Source of the DNA: Nitrincola schmidtii | Lineage (GTDB): Bacteria > Pseudomonadota > Gammaproteobacteria > Pseudomonadales > Balneatricaceae | DNA: 64,000 nucleotides | Direction of reading: 5' to 3' | Assembly (NCBI RefSeq): GCF_008973715.1 | Contig: NZ_WBOL01000015.1 | Location: 29,491-93,490, forward strand | In this document: positions 1-8,992 of the stretch, in pieces | Numbering within the stretch: the stretch's first letter is position 1 | Layout of the letters: each line of letters begins with the position of its first letter | The notes under the pieces: model-generated | The model's database searches: none | What the model saw: only the letters and a program-made list of their open reading frames with translations | Told to the model about the DNA's origin: nothing | Translations under genes and position numbers: made by a program

Positions 1-567
1 CTTTTCAGGATTGGTGGGTGAACGCACAAAGGCATCGGAGGCGATGGGTTGGTTTTCACAGAAAGCCATAAACACATCATCGCCCACTTCGAAAGCCAAA
101 GGACCAATCGCAGGACCTAACCAGACCTGAACCTCTTTCGGGTCGTCGAAGACAGCCAAGGTGTTCTCTAAAACACCAGCCGCCAATCCTCGCCAGCCCG
201 CATGCGCAGCAGCCACTCGCGAACCCGAACGATTACTGAACAGCACCGGCAAGCAATCTGCGGTCATAATAGCGCAAGCCACACCGGGTTCATCGGTCCA
301 GCAGGCATCTGCCGCCACGGGAAGATCATCTGGGTCGGCTTTAACCACCGCGCAGCCATGAACCTGTTCGAGCCATTGGGCTGGTTTTTTCAAACCCAGG
401 GCTTTCTGCAGTATTTCTCTGTTGTGCTCGACGTGTTCAGGATCATCACCCACATGATAAGCAAAATTAAGTCCTGCGAAAGGATCTTTGCTGACGCCAT
501 CTATTCGCGTGGTGGTCAAGGCATGAACACTGGGCTTAACGGGCCAACTGGCTCTGATCAGTTTCAT
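1..567 (-). CDS. pgeF: PgeF/YfiH-family polyphenol oxidase (partial, 3' end outside window)
   Basis: The reverse strand is open from an ATG at 567 to the left edge (189 codons). The protein begins MKLIRASWPVKPSVHALTT and contains WLEQVHG and MTADCLPVL, the His and Cys motifs of the DUF152/YfiH family. It also has AAHAGWRGLAAGVLE. Family members are about 240 residues, so roughly the last fifth is missing. The family is described as a multicopper-oxidase-like or purine nucleoside phosphorylase enzyme; PgeF is linked to removal of mis-incorporated serine in peptidoglycan precursors. It starts 6 nt after the rluD stop, so the two are very likely cotranscribed, as in many gammaproteobacteria. Confidence 0.9.
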   Translation of the reverse strand, partial: MKLIRASWPVKPSVHALTTTRIDGVSKDPFAGLNFAYHVGDDPEHVEHNREILQKALGLKKPAQWLEQVHGCAVVKADPDDLPVAADACWTDEPGVACAIMTADCLPVLFSNRSGSRVAAAHAGWRGLAAGVLENTLAVFDDPKEVQVWLGPAIGPLAFEVGDDVFMAFCENQPIASDAFVRSPTNPEK

Positions 568-573
568 CGTGTA

Positions 574-1539
574 TCACTCGTGATCGTTATTTGCCGCATC
601 CTGTTTAAGCAGGATACGAAGAGATTCGAAGTCTTCAGGCAGATCGACTTCCCAACTCATCTGCTGACCCGTTTGAGGATGCCAGAGTTCCAATTTTTTT
701 GCATGCAAGGCTTGGCGACGAAGGTGTTTTAACGCATCTTGCAACTCTTCAGAACAACCTTTCGGCAAACGGAAGCGACCGCCATACATAGGGTCACCCA
801 CCAACGGATAGTTAATGTGTGCCATGTGGACACGTATTTGATGAGTACGTCCCGTTTCTAATTTCAGGCGAATATGGGTGTGGGCGCGGAATTTTTCTAA
901 TACGCGATAGTGAGTAATCGCTTCTTTACCAACACCAACAACTGCCATCTTTTGACGATTCTTGGAGTGACGTCCCATGGGTTCATCCACACAGCCACCG
1001 CCGGTCATCACACCCTGCACAATGGCTTCATATTCGCGTCCCATACTCCGATCTTGAAGCTGAGCCACTAAGTCGGTCTGTGCCTGAATGGTTTTAGCCA
1101 CCACCATTAAACCCGTGGTTTCTTTATCCAATCGATGGACGATGCCTGCTCTAGGTACATGAGCGATGGCTGGGCAATGGTGTAACAGCGCATTCAGTAA
1201 CGTGCCATCGGCATGGCCAGCAGCGGGGTGTACAACCAAACCTGATGGCTTGTTAAGAATCAAAATATCATCATCTTCATAGACAATATCCAATGGAATC
1301 GACTGGCCGACATGACGCTCTATCGCCTGAATTTCAGCAGAGATGACGATCTCTTCACCGCCGTTAAGCTTATCGCGTGGACGTTTTGCCTCACCATTAA
1401 CGCGCAACGTACCCTCTTTTATCCAACCTTGCAGTCGTGAACGTGAGTAATCGGGGAAAAGTTGCGAAACCGCTTGGTCCAGTCGTAAACCGAACATTTC
1501 TGCGGGTACGGTGGCTTGTAAATCAACCTGTTCTGACAT
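574..1539 (-). CDS. rluD: 23S rRNA pseudouridine synthase RluD
   Basis: This 321-residue protein isomerises uridines in helix 69 of 23S rRNA to pseudouridine (positions 1911/1915/1917 in E. coli). Residues 15-75 form an S4 RNA-binding domain. The catalytic motif HRLDKETTGL lies near residue 136, with the aspartate that attacks the uridine, and RTHQIRVHM follows near residue 230. Length fits RluD (326 aa in E. coli). The gene is divergent from bamD, the same neighbour as in E. coli and Pseudomonas, which favours RluD over RluA or RluC. Confidence 0.95.
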   Translation of the reverse strand: MSEQVDLQATVPAEMFGLRLDQAVSQLFPDYSRSRLQGWIKEGTLRVNGEAKRPRDKLNGGEEIVISAEIQAIERHVGQSIPLDIVYEDDDILILNKPSGLVVHPAAGHADGTLLNALLHHCPAIAHVPRAGIVHRLDKETTGLMVVAKTIQAQTDLVAQLQDRSMGREYEAIVQGVMTGGGCVDEPMGRHSKNRQKMAVVGVGKEAITHYRVLEKFRAHTHIRLKLETGRTHQIRVHMAHINYPLVGDPMYGGRFRLPKGCSEELQDALKHLRRQALHAKKLELWHPQTGQQMSWEVDLPEDFESLRILLKQDAANNDHE

Positions 1540-1675
1540 CGTATACCAATCTTTGCTCTGGAGTGTTTTAGCTTAGCATCGGGTTGTGTTTTAATAGGCC
1601 CGATAAATGTACTCTCAGTATAACTGAAACCGATCTGAAAGGTCTTATTCAGTCAACATCTCAGGATAAAGCGAT

Positions 1676-2653
1676 ATGCAACTTGTCAAAGTGATTGGCA
1701 CCCTGATTCTCATTATGACCATGTCTGGTTGTTCATGGTTTGGTGGGGACAAAGCAATTCCCGATATTCCCGAACAGGTTCTTTACGATGATGCCATGAG
1801 CGCTCTCGATGCCGGAAACTGGTCCTTAGCAATAGAACGCTTGCAGTTATTGGAAGCACGTTATCCTTTTGGGCGCTATTCTGAGCAAGCTCAGTTAGAA
1901 CTCATTTACGCTTATTATCGAAATCGTGAGCCTGCTGCTGCGCGCGCTGCTGCTGATCGTTTCGTGCGTTTGCATCCAAACCATGAAAATATCGACTACG
2001 CCTATTATCTAAAAGGTTTAACCTCCTTTGAAGAAGATCGTAACTTTTTGGCGAGATTTTTACCCTTAGACGAAACTCAACGTGATCCGGGCGCGGCACT
2101 GGATTCATTTGAAAGTTTTTCAATCCTGTTAAATCGCTATCCCGATAGTGAGTTTGCTCCGGATGCACAACGTCGTATGCAGTACCTGAAGAACCGCTTG
2201 GCGACTTATGAAATCCATGTAGCTAGCTTCTATATGAAGCGTGAAGCTTGGGTAGCAGCAGCCAACCGTGGTCGTTATGTGGTTGAAAACTTGCAAGAGA
2301 CGCCTGCGGTGCCTGATGCCTTAGCCATCATGGCAGAGTCTTATACCAAGTTAGGTATGCATGATCTGGCTGAAAACGCACTTGAAGTTCTTCGCGTTAA
2401 CTTTCCAGATTACGTGATTCTTCCTTTCTCGCCTCAGCGCTTCGATCTACTTTATACAGCGACGTTTGGTTTGTTAGGTGAAATTGAACCTGCCACGCCG
2501 GCGCGTCCCGTAAATCCTGATCGTATTCGTCAAACTGAAGCGGAAAACGCACCGAGCAGTGGTAATCGTTCATTACTACACCGTATCAGTTTTGGCACGC
2601 TGGGTAGTGATGGTACTGAAGAAAGTGGTGAGTTGATCGAGCAAGGTCAATAA
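1676..2653 (+). CDS. bamD: Outer membrane protein assembly lipoprotein BamD
   Basis: BamD is the essential lipoprotein of the BAM complex that inserts beta-barrel proteins into the outer membrane. The N-terminus is a lipoprotein signal peptide with the lipobox MSGC, so acylation is expected at Cys19. TPR-type helical repeats follow, with conserved [16 protein letters not shown] and FIRLHPNH-like (here RFVRLHPNH) segments. At 325 residues it is longer than E. coli BamD (245). The excess is a C-terminal tail from about residue 265, rich in Pro, Ser and Glu, which looks disordered. A strong terminator follows the stop codon. Confidence 0.95.
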   Translation: MQLVKVIGTLILIMTMSGCSWFGGDKAIPDIPEQVLYDDAMSALDAGNWSLAIERLQLLEARYPFGRYSEQAQLELIYAYYRNREPAAARAAADRFVRLHPNHENIDYAYYLKGLTSFEEDRNFLARFLPLDETQRDPGAALDSFESFSILLNRYPDSEFAPDAQRRMQYLKNRLATYEIHVASFYMKREAWVAAANRGRYVVENLQETPAVPDALAIMAESYTKLGMHDLAENALEVLRVNFPDYVILPFSPQRFDLLYTATFGLLGEIEPATPARPVNPDRIRQTEAENAPSSGNRSLLHRISFGTLGSDGTEESGELIEQGQ

Positions 2654-2684
2654 AACGCTGATGTGCGGATACTTCTTAATAGAC

Positions 2685-2710
2685 AAAAGCTACCTTCGGG
2701 TAGCTTTTTT
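2685..2710 (+). terminator. Rho-independent terminator after bamD
   Basis: A 10-bp perfect stem (AAAAGCTACC with GGTAGCTTTT) encloses a TTCG tetraloop and runs into a T tract. It lies 31 nt after the bamD stop and isolates bamD from the zinc operon downstream. Confidence 0.9.
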
Positions 2711-2766
2711 GGTTATTTCAACACGGATGTGACCTATGTTAGAAACTTTCACATCTAAAATAGTTC

Positions 2767-2781
2767 TGTTATGTTATAACA
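2767..2781. promoter_or_regulatory. Putative Zur box upstream of zrgA-like gene
   Basis: The sequence TGTTATgttATAACA is a perfect palindrome with a 3-nt centre. It matches the gammaproteobacterial Zur operator core (GTTAT-N3-ATAAC). It lies about 40 nt before the ATG of a histidine-rich zinc-uptake-type protein, where a zinc-dependent repressor would act. Binding is inferred, not shown. Confidence 0.7.
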
Positions 2782-2821
2782 AAATTAACACATCTCGTTT
2801 TTCATTTGGAGCAATCTCACC

Positions 2822-3448
2822 ATGGTTAAACTAACACTTCCTCTTATAATCGCCGCTGGCAGCCTTACTTTTGCTAACCTAACTCTAGCAAATAATCACT
2901 CACATGATCACCATTCATCCCATGATCATGACCATGAGCAACACGCGTTAGATTCTCATGTTCATGGTATCGCTAATCTAGATATTGTTCTTGAGGACAC
3001 TATGTTACTGGTCAGTATCAAAGCACCTGCTGCTGATTTAGTGGGTTTTGAACACACTGCCTCGTCAGATGAAGACAAAAATAAAGTGTATGACATGCTT
3101 GGAAAAATGGAGCTCGCTGATGTGCTTTGGACGCTTCCCGAAGCGGCACAGTGTGAGCGCCAAGATGTTCATGTAGAACATGATTTATTAAAAGATGATG
3201 GTCATAGTGGCCATGATCATGGTCATAAGCACGACCATGACCACAAGCACGATGAGGATCATGCGCACAGTGATGTATTGGTAGATTACCATTATGAGTG
3301 TGCGAACCCGGAACAATTAGGCAGTGTACGTGTCAATCTATTCGACAACTTCCCTTCACTGCATGACATTCAAGGACAGTTGATTTTACCGAGTGGTCAG
3401 AAAGGCCAAACCTTAACCCCTGCACAAAATATGATTCAATTTAACTGA
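2822..3448 (+). CDS. zrgA: ZrgA-like periplasmic zinc-binding protein (DUF2796)
   Basis: This 208-residue secreted protein has a signal peptide ending near residue 23 (LTLA-NN). Two clusters of His and Asp follow, at about residues 25-45 and 125-150 (HDHGHKHDHDHKHDEDH), which look like metal-binding loops. The DUF2796 fold is suggested by HVHGIANLDIVLE and by the C-terminal VRVNLFDNFPSLHDI. In Vibrio cholerae the DUF2796 protein ZrgA belongs to the Zur-regulated ZrgABCDE zinc uptake system. Here it heads a four-gene operon behind a Zur-box-like palindrome. Its stop overlaps the next start (TGATG). The zinc role rests on family and context. Confidence 0.8.
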   Translation: MVKLTLPLIIAAGSLTFANLTLANNHSHDHHSSHDHDHEQHALDSHVHGIANLDIVLEDTMLLVSIKAPAADLVGFEHTASSDEDKNKVYDMLGKMELADVLWTLPEAAQCERQDVHVEHDLLKDDGHSGHDHGHKHDHDHKHDEDHAHSDVLVDYHYECANPEQLGSVRVNLFDNFPSLHDIQGQLILPSGQKGQTLTPAQNMIQFN

Positions 3449-4161
3449 TGACAAATACCGCTGCCATTGAACTCAAGCAACTGAAGTTTGCTTGGAAAGC
3501 TAAAGACTGGAAAGCTAAAGAAATCGTACTTGATATCCCTCAACTCCAGATCCCTAAAGGGGAGCAAGTATTTCTTAGAGGCGCCTCAGGCAGCGGTAAA
3601 AGTACATTGCTTAACCTGCTCGGTGGCTTAATGTCGCCGCAGCAGGGTCAAATAAAGTTGCTGGATCAAGCATTAGAGAATCGCTCTCAGCGCTTTCGCG
3701 ATCGTTTTCGCGCTGATCATATTGGCGTATTGTTTCAACAGTTCAATTTGCTGCCTTACCTAAACCTTGTCGATAATGTGACCTTACCTTGTCGCTTCTC
3801 TACCCTGCGTCGTCAGAAAGCGGGTAACCCAGAAGCAACAGCAAAACAACTATTGGAGGCCTTAGGTTTAGCTCAATATATTGACCGACCCATACAAACA
3901 GCCGAGCTGTCTATCGGCCAACAGCAACGTGTGGCCGCCGCTAGGGCATTGATCGGTCAACCCGAGATTCTGCTAGCGGATGAACCCACCTCTGCACTGG
4001 ATAGCGACACCCGAGATCAATTTTTATCCTTACTTTCAGAGCAGTGTGCCAAGCATCAGATGACGCTGGTCTTTGTTAGCCACGATGTGAGCCTTAGTCA
4101 CCACTTTGATCGCGTGATCGACCTATCCGAGATCAACCAAGTCGAGGCTACGCCATGCTAA
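3448..4161 (+). CDS. ABC transporter ATP-binding protein of the Zrg-like zinc operon
   Basis: This 237-residue cytoplasmic ATPase is of the LolD/MacB-type subfamily. Walker A is GASGSGKST (about residue 46), the signature is LSIGQQQR (about 151) and Walker B is ILLADEPTSALD (about 173). The subfamily pairs with FtsX-like permeases, and such a permease follows directly with a 7-nt overlap. It is probably the counterpart of the ZrgABCDE ATPase. On sequence alone it could be mistaken for LolD; the operon decides against that. Confidence 0.85.
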   Translation: MTNTAAIELKQLKFAWKAKDWKAKEIVLDIPQLQIPKGEQVFLRGASGSGKSTLLNLLGGLMSPQQGQIKLLDQALENRSQRFRDRFRADHIGVLFQQFNLLPYLNLVDNVTLPCRFSTLRRQKAGNPEATAKQLLEALGLAQYIDRPIQTAELSIGQQQRVAAARALIGQPEILLADEPTSALDSDTRDQFLSLLSEQCAKHQMTLVFVSHDVSLSHHFDRVIDLSEINQVEATPC

Positions 4162-5411
4162 CACTGGCCCTAAAAAGTCTTTGGAACCGTCGTGGTACCG
4201 CTGCGCTGACACTACTAACGATTGCGATCAGCGTTCTGTTACTGACTGGCGTCGATAAACTTCGTCATGATGCTCGAGAGGGGTTTTTCAATACCGTGTC
4301 TGGCACTGACCTTATCGTCGGTGCACGCAGTGGATCCTTGCCTTTATTACTTTACTCCGTGTTTAACATCGGACAACCGACCAACAACATACGTTGGAGT
4401 AGTTATCAACAAATAGCTAGCAATGATCAAGTGGCTTGGAGCATTCCGATTACACTGGGAGACTCACATCGCGGTTTTAGAGTCGTGGGGACCACCGGTG
4501 CTTATTTCGAGCATTATCGCTTTGGCAAGAACCAACCCGTAAGCTTTTCCCAAGGCCATCAATTTGATGATTTATTTGATGTCGTTATCGGTGCTGAAGT
4601 GGCACGTGCACTGAATTATGCCATCGGTGACAAGGTCGTGATTGCTCACGGACTTGGTCGAGGCAGTTTTGCGAATCATGACGACAAGCCGTTTCAAGTC
4701 TCAGGTATCCTGCGGCCTACCGGAACCGCAATTGACCGCAATCTTTTCATCAGCCTCGCTGCATGGGAAGCCATTCATATGGATTGGCGAGCCGGTACTC
4801 GAATTCCAGGGTTGAATGTGGACGCCGATCAAGCGCGCGAAATGGATTTAACACCCACGCAAATTACCGCGTTTTTATTAGGTCTGGAATCACGTATCAG
4901 CACCTTTCATTTGCAACGCGCTATCAATAATTTTCGTGCAGAACCTGTGCAAGCGATTCTACCGGGCGTTGCACTGCAAGAGCTATGGCAAGTGATGTCG
5001 ATTGCTGAACGAACCCTGATTATCATTTCTGGCTTTGTGGTGTTTGCCGGTTTTACAGGGATGCTAGGCATGCTACTGACCAGTTTAAATGAACGACGCC
5101 GAGAATTAGCGGTCTTACGTGCGGTAGGCGCCAGTCCTTTCCGTATTGTGATTTTATTGGTGTTTGAAGCGGTTTTACTGACCTTTTTAGGCATTTTGCT
5201 GGGTTTACTGCTGCTCGCCTTGATCACGTTGGGTGTTCAGGACTGGTTAGCGCTCGAGTATGGCATCTTTTTAAGCTCACCCGGCTGGCCAAATGCAACT
5301 CAGTGGAAGTTAATGGGTGCGGTGCAACTGGCCGGACTTTTCACTGGACTCATTCCCGCTTGGCGCGCATATCGCTATACTCTGGCAGATGGTTTAACAC
5401 CCAGACTGTGA
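4155..5411 (+). CDS. FtsX-like ABC transporter permease of the Zrg-like zinc operon
   Basis: This 418-residue permease has the MacB/FtsX layout. One N-terminal membrane segment (about residues 12-32) is followed by a large periplasmic domain (about 33-275). Three C-terminal membrane segments follow (about 285-310, 330-355 and 378-400). The loop motif ERRRELAVLRAVGASP is the conserved coupling region contacting the ATPase. MacB-type systems normally do not import substrate; how a Zrg-type system aids zinc uptake is not explained by this fold. Confidence 0.85.
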   Translation: MLTLALKSLWNRRGTAALTLLTIAISVLLLTGVDKLRHDAREGFFNTVSGTDLIVGARSGSLPLLLYSVFNIGQPTNNIRWSSYQQIASNDQVAWSIPITLGDSHRGFRVVGTTGAYFEHYRFGKNQPVSFSQGHQFDDLFDVVIGAEVARALNYAIGDKVVIAHGLGRGSFANHDDKPFQVSGILRPTGTAIDRNLFISLAAWEAIHMDWRAGTRIPGLNVDADQAREMDLTPTQITAFLLGLESRISTFHLQRAINNFRAEPVQAILPGVALQELWQVMSIAERTLIIISGFVVFAGFTGMLGMLLTSLNERRRELAVLRAVGASPFRIVILLVFEAVLLTFLGILLGLLLLALITLGVQDWLALEYGIFLSSPGWPNATQWKLMGAVQLAGLFTGLIPAWRAYRYTLADGLTPRL

Positions 5412-5460
5412 ACCGTTAAAACTCTTAATCGAGCTGGATATCTATGCTGACCGGAGGCGT

Positions 5461-6021
5461 ATGCCTAAACTGCTACTAACGGCCTTTTTGGCTTTTTTCC
5501 TGTATTTACCTGTGCATGCTGATGATGCAGTGGTGTTTACCTGGGATGAGTTAATGCCGGAAGATTATGTATTAACGCTTGCTGATCTGATCGGTGACTT
5601 TGGTATCGATCCCTTCACTTTCGATATTATTGATGATTATAGCCCCGAGGCAGAGCAGATGATGGATCATATGTTGCAAGTCCTTGCTTCGGCTCCTATT
5701 CGAGAAGAACTGGATGGCAAGATGATCTCTATTCCGGGTTTTGTGGTGCCACTAGAAGCAGAACAAACCCGAGTGTTTCGTTTCTTCCTAGTGCCCTACT
5801 TCGGCGCCTGTATCCATGTTCCGCCTCCCCCCTCTAATCAAATTATTGATGTTCATTTTGAACCAGGTACAGAGGTAGAAAATCTTTGGGATGCCGTTTG
5901 GGTCACTGGACGACTCAACACGGTTGATTTTCAGCACGAGATGGGAGCATCAGGTTATCGCTTGGAAGCCTTCCAAATCACCCCCTATGACTGGGACTCA
6001 GCCGAAGAGGGTGAATGGTAG
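5461..6021 (+). CDS. DUF3299 periplasmic protein of the Zrg-like zinc operon
   Basis: This 186-residue protein has a signal peptide (cleavage expected after VHA, residue 20) and a DUF3299 domain. The core is ISIPGFVVPLE followed by FFLVPYFGACIHVPPPPSNQII, with a conserved Cys-His pair near residues 118-120 that could bind metal or act in redox chemistry. DUF3299 proteins accompany ZrgA-type zinc operons in vibrios. It starts 49 nt after the permease with GGAGG ahead of the ATG, and is the last gene of the operon. Exact role unknown. Confidence 0.8.
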   Translation: MPKLLLTAFLAFFLYLPVHADDAVVFTWDELMPEDYVLTLADLIGDFGIDPFTFDIIDDYSPEAEQMMDHMLQVLASAPIREELDGKMISIPGFVVPLEAEQTRVFRFFLVPYFGACIHVPPPPSNQIIDVHFEPGTEVENLWDAVWVTGRLNTVDFQHEMGASGYRLEAFQITPYDWDSAEEGEW

Positions 6022-6061
6022 TTGCTAACTCTATCATCACTTTTTATGGCGCGGGACAGAG

Positions 6062-7690
6062 CTACTCCCCCGCGCGCCATCCAGAGGTAATTGGATAACG
6101 ACGATCACGTCCAAATCCTCTCTGAGTGATTCTAGGGCCTATCGGGGCTTGTCTACGCTTATACTCATTGATATCCACTAGGCGAATCACTCGATTCACA
6201 ACCGCTTCCTCAAACCCCTCATCAATAATCGCGTGAGCACTGTAATCCTGCTCCACATACAATTCTAAGATACGATCTAAATCAGCATAATCAGGCAAAG
6301 AGTCTTGATCCTTTTGATCTGGCGCTAATTCAGCTGAAGGTGGACGGTCAATCACTCGCTGAGGAATAGCGGGTGAGCGTTTGTTGCGATGCTCGGATAG
6401 GCGATAGACCAGAGTTTTAGGCACATCTTTGAGTACATCAAAACCACCGGCCATATCGCCGTATAGCGTTGAATAGCCTACCGCCACTTCACTCTTATTA
6501 CCTGTTGTCAGTACCAAGGCACCCGTTTTATTGGAGATCGCCATCAGTAAAACACCACGACAACGCGCTTGCAGATTTTCCTCGGTGGTATCCGCTTTTC
6601 GCCCTTCAAATTCAGGAGCCAGTTGCTGCATAAAGCTCTCGTAAAGAGGCTCTATAGAAATAGAACTGTATTCAACACCTAACAGCTTTGCCTGAGCCTC
6701 TGCATCTTCAACACTCATGCTTGCGGTGTAGCGGAAAGGCATCATCACCACTTTCACACGCTCTGGACCTAACGCGTCTACCGCAATAGCAGCAGTTAAA
6801 CCCGAGTCGATACCACCCGACAATCCAAGTACAACACTAGGAAAGCGGTTTTTTTCGACATAATCCCTGACACCTAACACCAGCGCTTCATAAACCGCAT
6901 CTTCATGACTCAATGCAGGCACCGAAGGCTGTAATGGAATCACCTCACCAGACGCTAGATTCAGATCAACACAATCCAATGATTCAGCAAAATGAGCCGA
7001 GGCAAAGACTAGCTGACCCTGCGCATTCACCACCATTGAGCCACCGTCAAAAACCAACTCATCCTGACCGCCAACCTGATTGACATAGAGAATCACCGCG
7101 CCACTTTCTTGAGCACGCTGAGCCAGCACTTGCTGTCTCACATAGGTTTTTCCGGCATGGAAAGGGGATGCATTCAGGTTCAAAATCAATTGCGCCTGCT
7201 GTTCTTTTAACTGAGCGACTGGCTCACTGTGCCAGATATCTTCACAGATACTTAATCCGATACGGCACCCTTTAAAACTAAACGTACCTGATTGTGTTCC
7301 TGCAACGAAATAGCGTTTTTCATCAAACACTTGATAATTTGGCAAACACTGCTTGGCGTATTCGAAGATCAACTCACCATCCAGAATAACACCCGCCATA
7401 TTGTAAAGCTGGCCGTTGTGATAACGAGGATAACCAATTACCAGAGCAATACCTTGTACACCGTCTTTCAATTGCTGCAATGCCTTATCAACACGGCGCT
7501 CAAGACTTGGGCGAAGCAACAGATCTTCCGGAGGGTAACCCGTCAAAGCTAACTCTGAACAGAGAAGAATATCCGCTTGATGTTGATCACGCGCGGTTTT
7601 TGCCGCCTGTAAAATACGTTCAACATTACCGGGAATATCACCGACAACAAAATTCAACTGGGCCATCGCGACCCGAAGGGTATCAGTCAT
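6062..7690 (-). CDS. nadE: Glutamine-dependent NAD+ synthetase
   Basis: This 542-residue enzyme makes NAD+ from deamido-NAD+ using glutamine. Residues 1-250 are a nitrilase-type glutaminase with the Glu-Lys-Cys triad visible (CSELALTGYPPEDLL, KQCLPNYQVFDEKRYF, LSICEDIWH). The C-terminal half is the ATP-dependent ligase with the PP-loop motif LGLSGGIDSG near residue 290 and TTGNKSEVAVGYSTLYGD. Length matches the two-domain form. It converges with the zinc operon and has its own upstream region. Confidence 0.96.
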   Translation of the reverse strand: MTDTLRVAMAQLNFVVGDIPGNVERILQAAKTARDQHQADILLCSELALTGYPPEDLLLRPSLERRVDKALQQLKDGVQGIALVIGYPRYHNGQLYNMAGVILDGELIFEYAKQCLPNYQVFDEKRYFVAGTQSGTFSFKGCRIGLSICEDIWHSEPVAQLKEQQAQLILNLNASPFHAGKTYVRQQVLAQRAQESGAVILYVNQVGGQDELVFDGGSMVVNAQGQLVFASAHFAESLDCVDLNLASGEVIPLQPSVPALSHEDAVYEALVLGVRDYVEKNRFPSVVLGLSGGIDSGLTAAIAVDALGPERVKVVMMPFRYTASMSVEDAEAQAKLLGVEYSSISIEPLYESFMQQLAPEFEGRKADTTEENLQARCRGVLLMAISNKTGALVLTTGNKSEVAVGYSTLYGDMAGGFDVLKDVPKTLVYRLSEHRNKRSPAIPQRVIDRPPSAELAPDQKDQDSLPDYADLDRILELYVEQDYSAHAIIDEGFEEAVVNRVIRLVDINEYKRRQAPIGPRITQRGFGRDRRYPITSGWRAGE

Positions 7691-8011
7691 TAAGGATATC
7701 TGCTCTTTTCATCAAGGCTAAAAAGGTCACTCGTGATGAGTGTTATTGATCTCTATTTTGCAGTTTTTCAACACCCAGTACCAGAGATACTGCCGAGATG
7801 ACTCGCGAAGACATATTAAATGAGTAAAACGAAAATTAGTATGTTGTAACCAGCACACACTCTGGGAGAGACATAGGATTCAATATGACTGACCGTCTGC
7901 CGCATGGATGCGGCAGCCGAGCCCCCATGGATGGGTTTACGGCGTGTTAGACGTATTGAAGCCTATGACTCTTATCACCCTCTGTGCTTTTTGAAATAGG
8001 TTTCTTTTCTA
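7691..8011. other. Intergenic region between nadE and the minor pilin genes
   Basis: About 320 bases with no convincing gene. The nadE promoter should lie here on the reverse strand. The only clear element is the large structured repeat at 7867-7972, immediately downstream of the pilin genes. Confidence 0.7.
7867..7972 (+). repeat. Dispersed structured intergenic repeat, copy 1
   Basis: A 106-nt imperfect palindrome. The outer arms 7867-7890 and 7949-7972 pair over about 24 bp with a few mismatches. Inside are a perfect hairpin (TGCCGCAT/ATGCGGCA) and a second small one (CCCATGGATGGG). The core 7891-7947 is almost identical to the reverse complement of 52571-52628. The outer arms are unrelated in sequence to those of copy 2. 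It lies just after the last pilin gene, so it could act as a 3' element or terminator for that operon. Confidence 0.85.
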
Positions 8012-8548
8012 TTATTTGATTTCCTCTCTTACTCTTCCTGACATAGATAAAATCAGACGATATTCTTTTTCTGGGTTGCCCGCATGGATACTGAACGTTC
8101 CGTTGGAAAAGCCAGTGACACTTCCATCAGGTTGATAGGTTAAACTGTCACCGCGATTCCAATAAACGGTCACTTGTGATTTGAAGGTTGTAACGCGAAT
8201 CACATCTTCTGGTTTGGTAGGTAAACGGTTTCTGTCATGATCGACAAACATGATCAATCCTGACCATTCTGTTGCGCCTGTTAATGCATCACCAACACAG
8301 GTTTGTTGATCATTACTTCGACAAATTGTTACCCACTCTTGACGAGTCACAGATTCAATTCGAGCTAGGGCTAAATGCGTTCTAAGCTGTTCGGCTGCTG
8401 TTTCTTGACGCGTCTGTTCCACTAAGGCTGAAAAGGATGGCACGGCCACTGTGGCTAAGATAACGAGAATCACAATGGCGGTCATCAGCTCTAACAGACT
8501 GAACCCAGATTGATAATCTTTATGACCCATCAATACAACTCCATCCAA
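8012..8548 (-). CDS. FimT/FimU-family (GspH) minor pilin
   Basis: This 178-residue pseudopilin has a type III prepilin leader, with cleavage by PilD expected at G-FSLLELMTAIVILVIL (Glu at position 5 present). A hydrophobic helix follows, then a GspH/FimT-like globular domain. It contains an ICRSNDQQTC segment that may form a disulfide. FimU and FimT are minor pilins priming type IV pilus assembly. It overlaps the preceding pilX-like gene by 19 nt. FimT and FimU cannot be told apart here. Confidence 0.82.
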   Translation of the reverse strand: MDGVVLMGHKDYQSGFSLLELMTAIVILVILATVAVPSFSALVEQTRQETAAEQLRTHLALARIESVTRQEWVTICRSNDQQTCVGDALTGATEWSGLIMFVDHDRNRLPTKPEDVIRVTTFKSQVTVYWNRGDSLTYQPDGSVTGFSNGTFSIHAGNPEKEYRLILSMSGRVREEIK

Positions 8549-8982
8549 TGATCTAGATGGATATTGCCGCTATCAGGGGATCGGTAAAAACGAACGCGCA
8601 GATGGGTTTCACTGAGTGCGCCAGCCTGGTTAATAATGGCTCCTTCAACATTTAACGTCACCTGATTGGCTTGCCAAATTAACGCACTCTCAGGGATGTC
8701 AAAGTAACTTTGCTTAGCGAAGTTGGCCCATTCTCCAGTGGGCCAGTGAGCGCTTTCCCAGTATTCAGGGTTTGAACTGATCCATTCGTAGAAAACAACC
8801 ACACCGGTATCTGCGGCTTGATCAGCCATCATTTTTAACTGAAACTGATGGCTCATTCGCTGTTGCAGTTGTGAATTTACTGAAGCGCTGAAGGTTAGCA
8901 GAGCGACTACCGCTAAAAAGATGAGTGTAATAACGAGCACACTACCCGTTTCTTTGTGGTGATAAAACATCGATACCTCCAT
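8530..8982 (-). CDS. PilX-like minor pilin
   Basis: This 150-residue protein has a short leader and the N-terminal helix GSVLVITLIFLAVVALLTFSA, then QLQQRMSHQFQLKMMADQAAD. This is the pattern of PilX (KETGSV...; ADQAADTG). It lacks glutamate at position 5 of the mature protein, as is usual for PilX/GspK-type tip pilins. It is shorter than Pseudomonas PilX (about 195 aa). It is the third gene of a pilV-pilW-pilX-fimT/U order. Confidence 0.78.
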   Translation of the reverse strand: MEVSMFYHHKETGSVLVITLIFLAVVALLTFSASVNSQLQQRMSHQFQLKMMADQAADTGVVVFYEWISSNPEYWESAHWPTGEWANFAKQSYFDIPESALIWQANQVTLNVEGAIINQAGALSETHLRVRFYRSPDSGNIHLDHWMELY

Positions 8983-8992
8983 GTATCTTGCT

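Noticed and set aside
202..732. 176-codon forward frame
   Set aside because: It lies antisense to pgeF and rluD, both clear by family motifs; no homology features or signals of its own.
6049..6075. GC-rich hairpin between the DUF3299 gene and nadE as terminator
   Set aside because: It overlaps the nadE coding end and has no T run on either strand.
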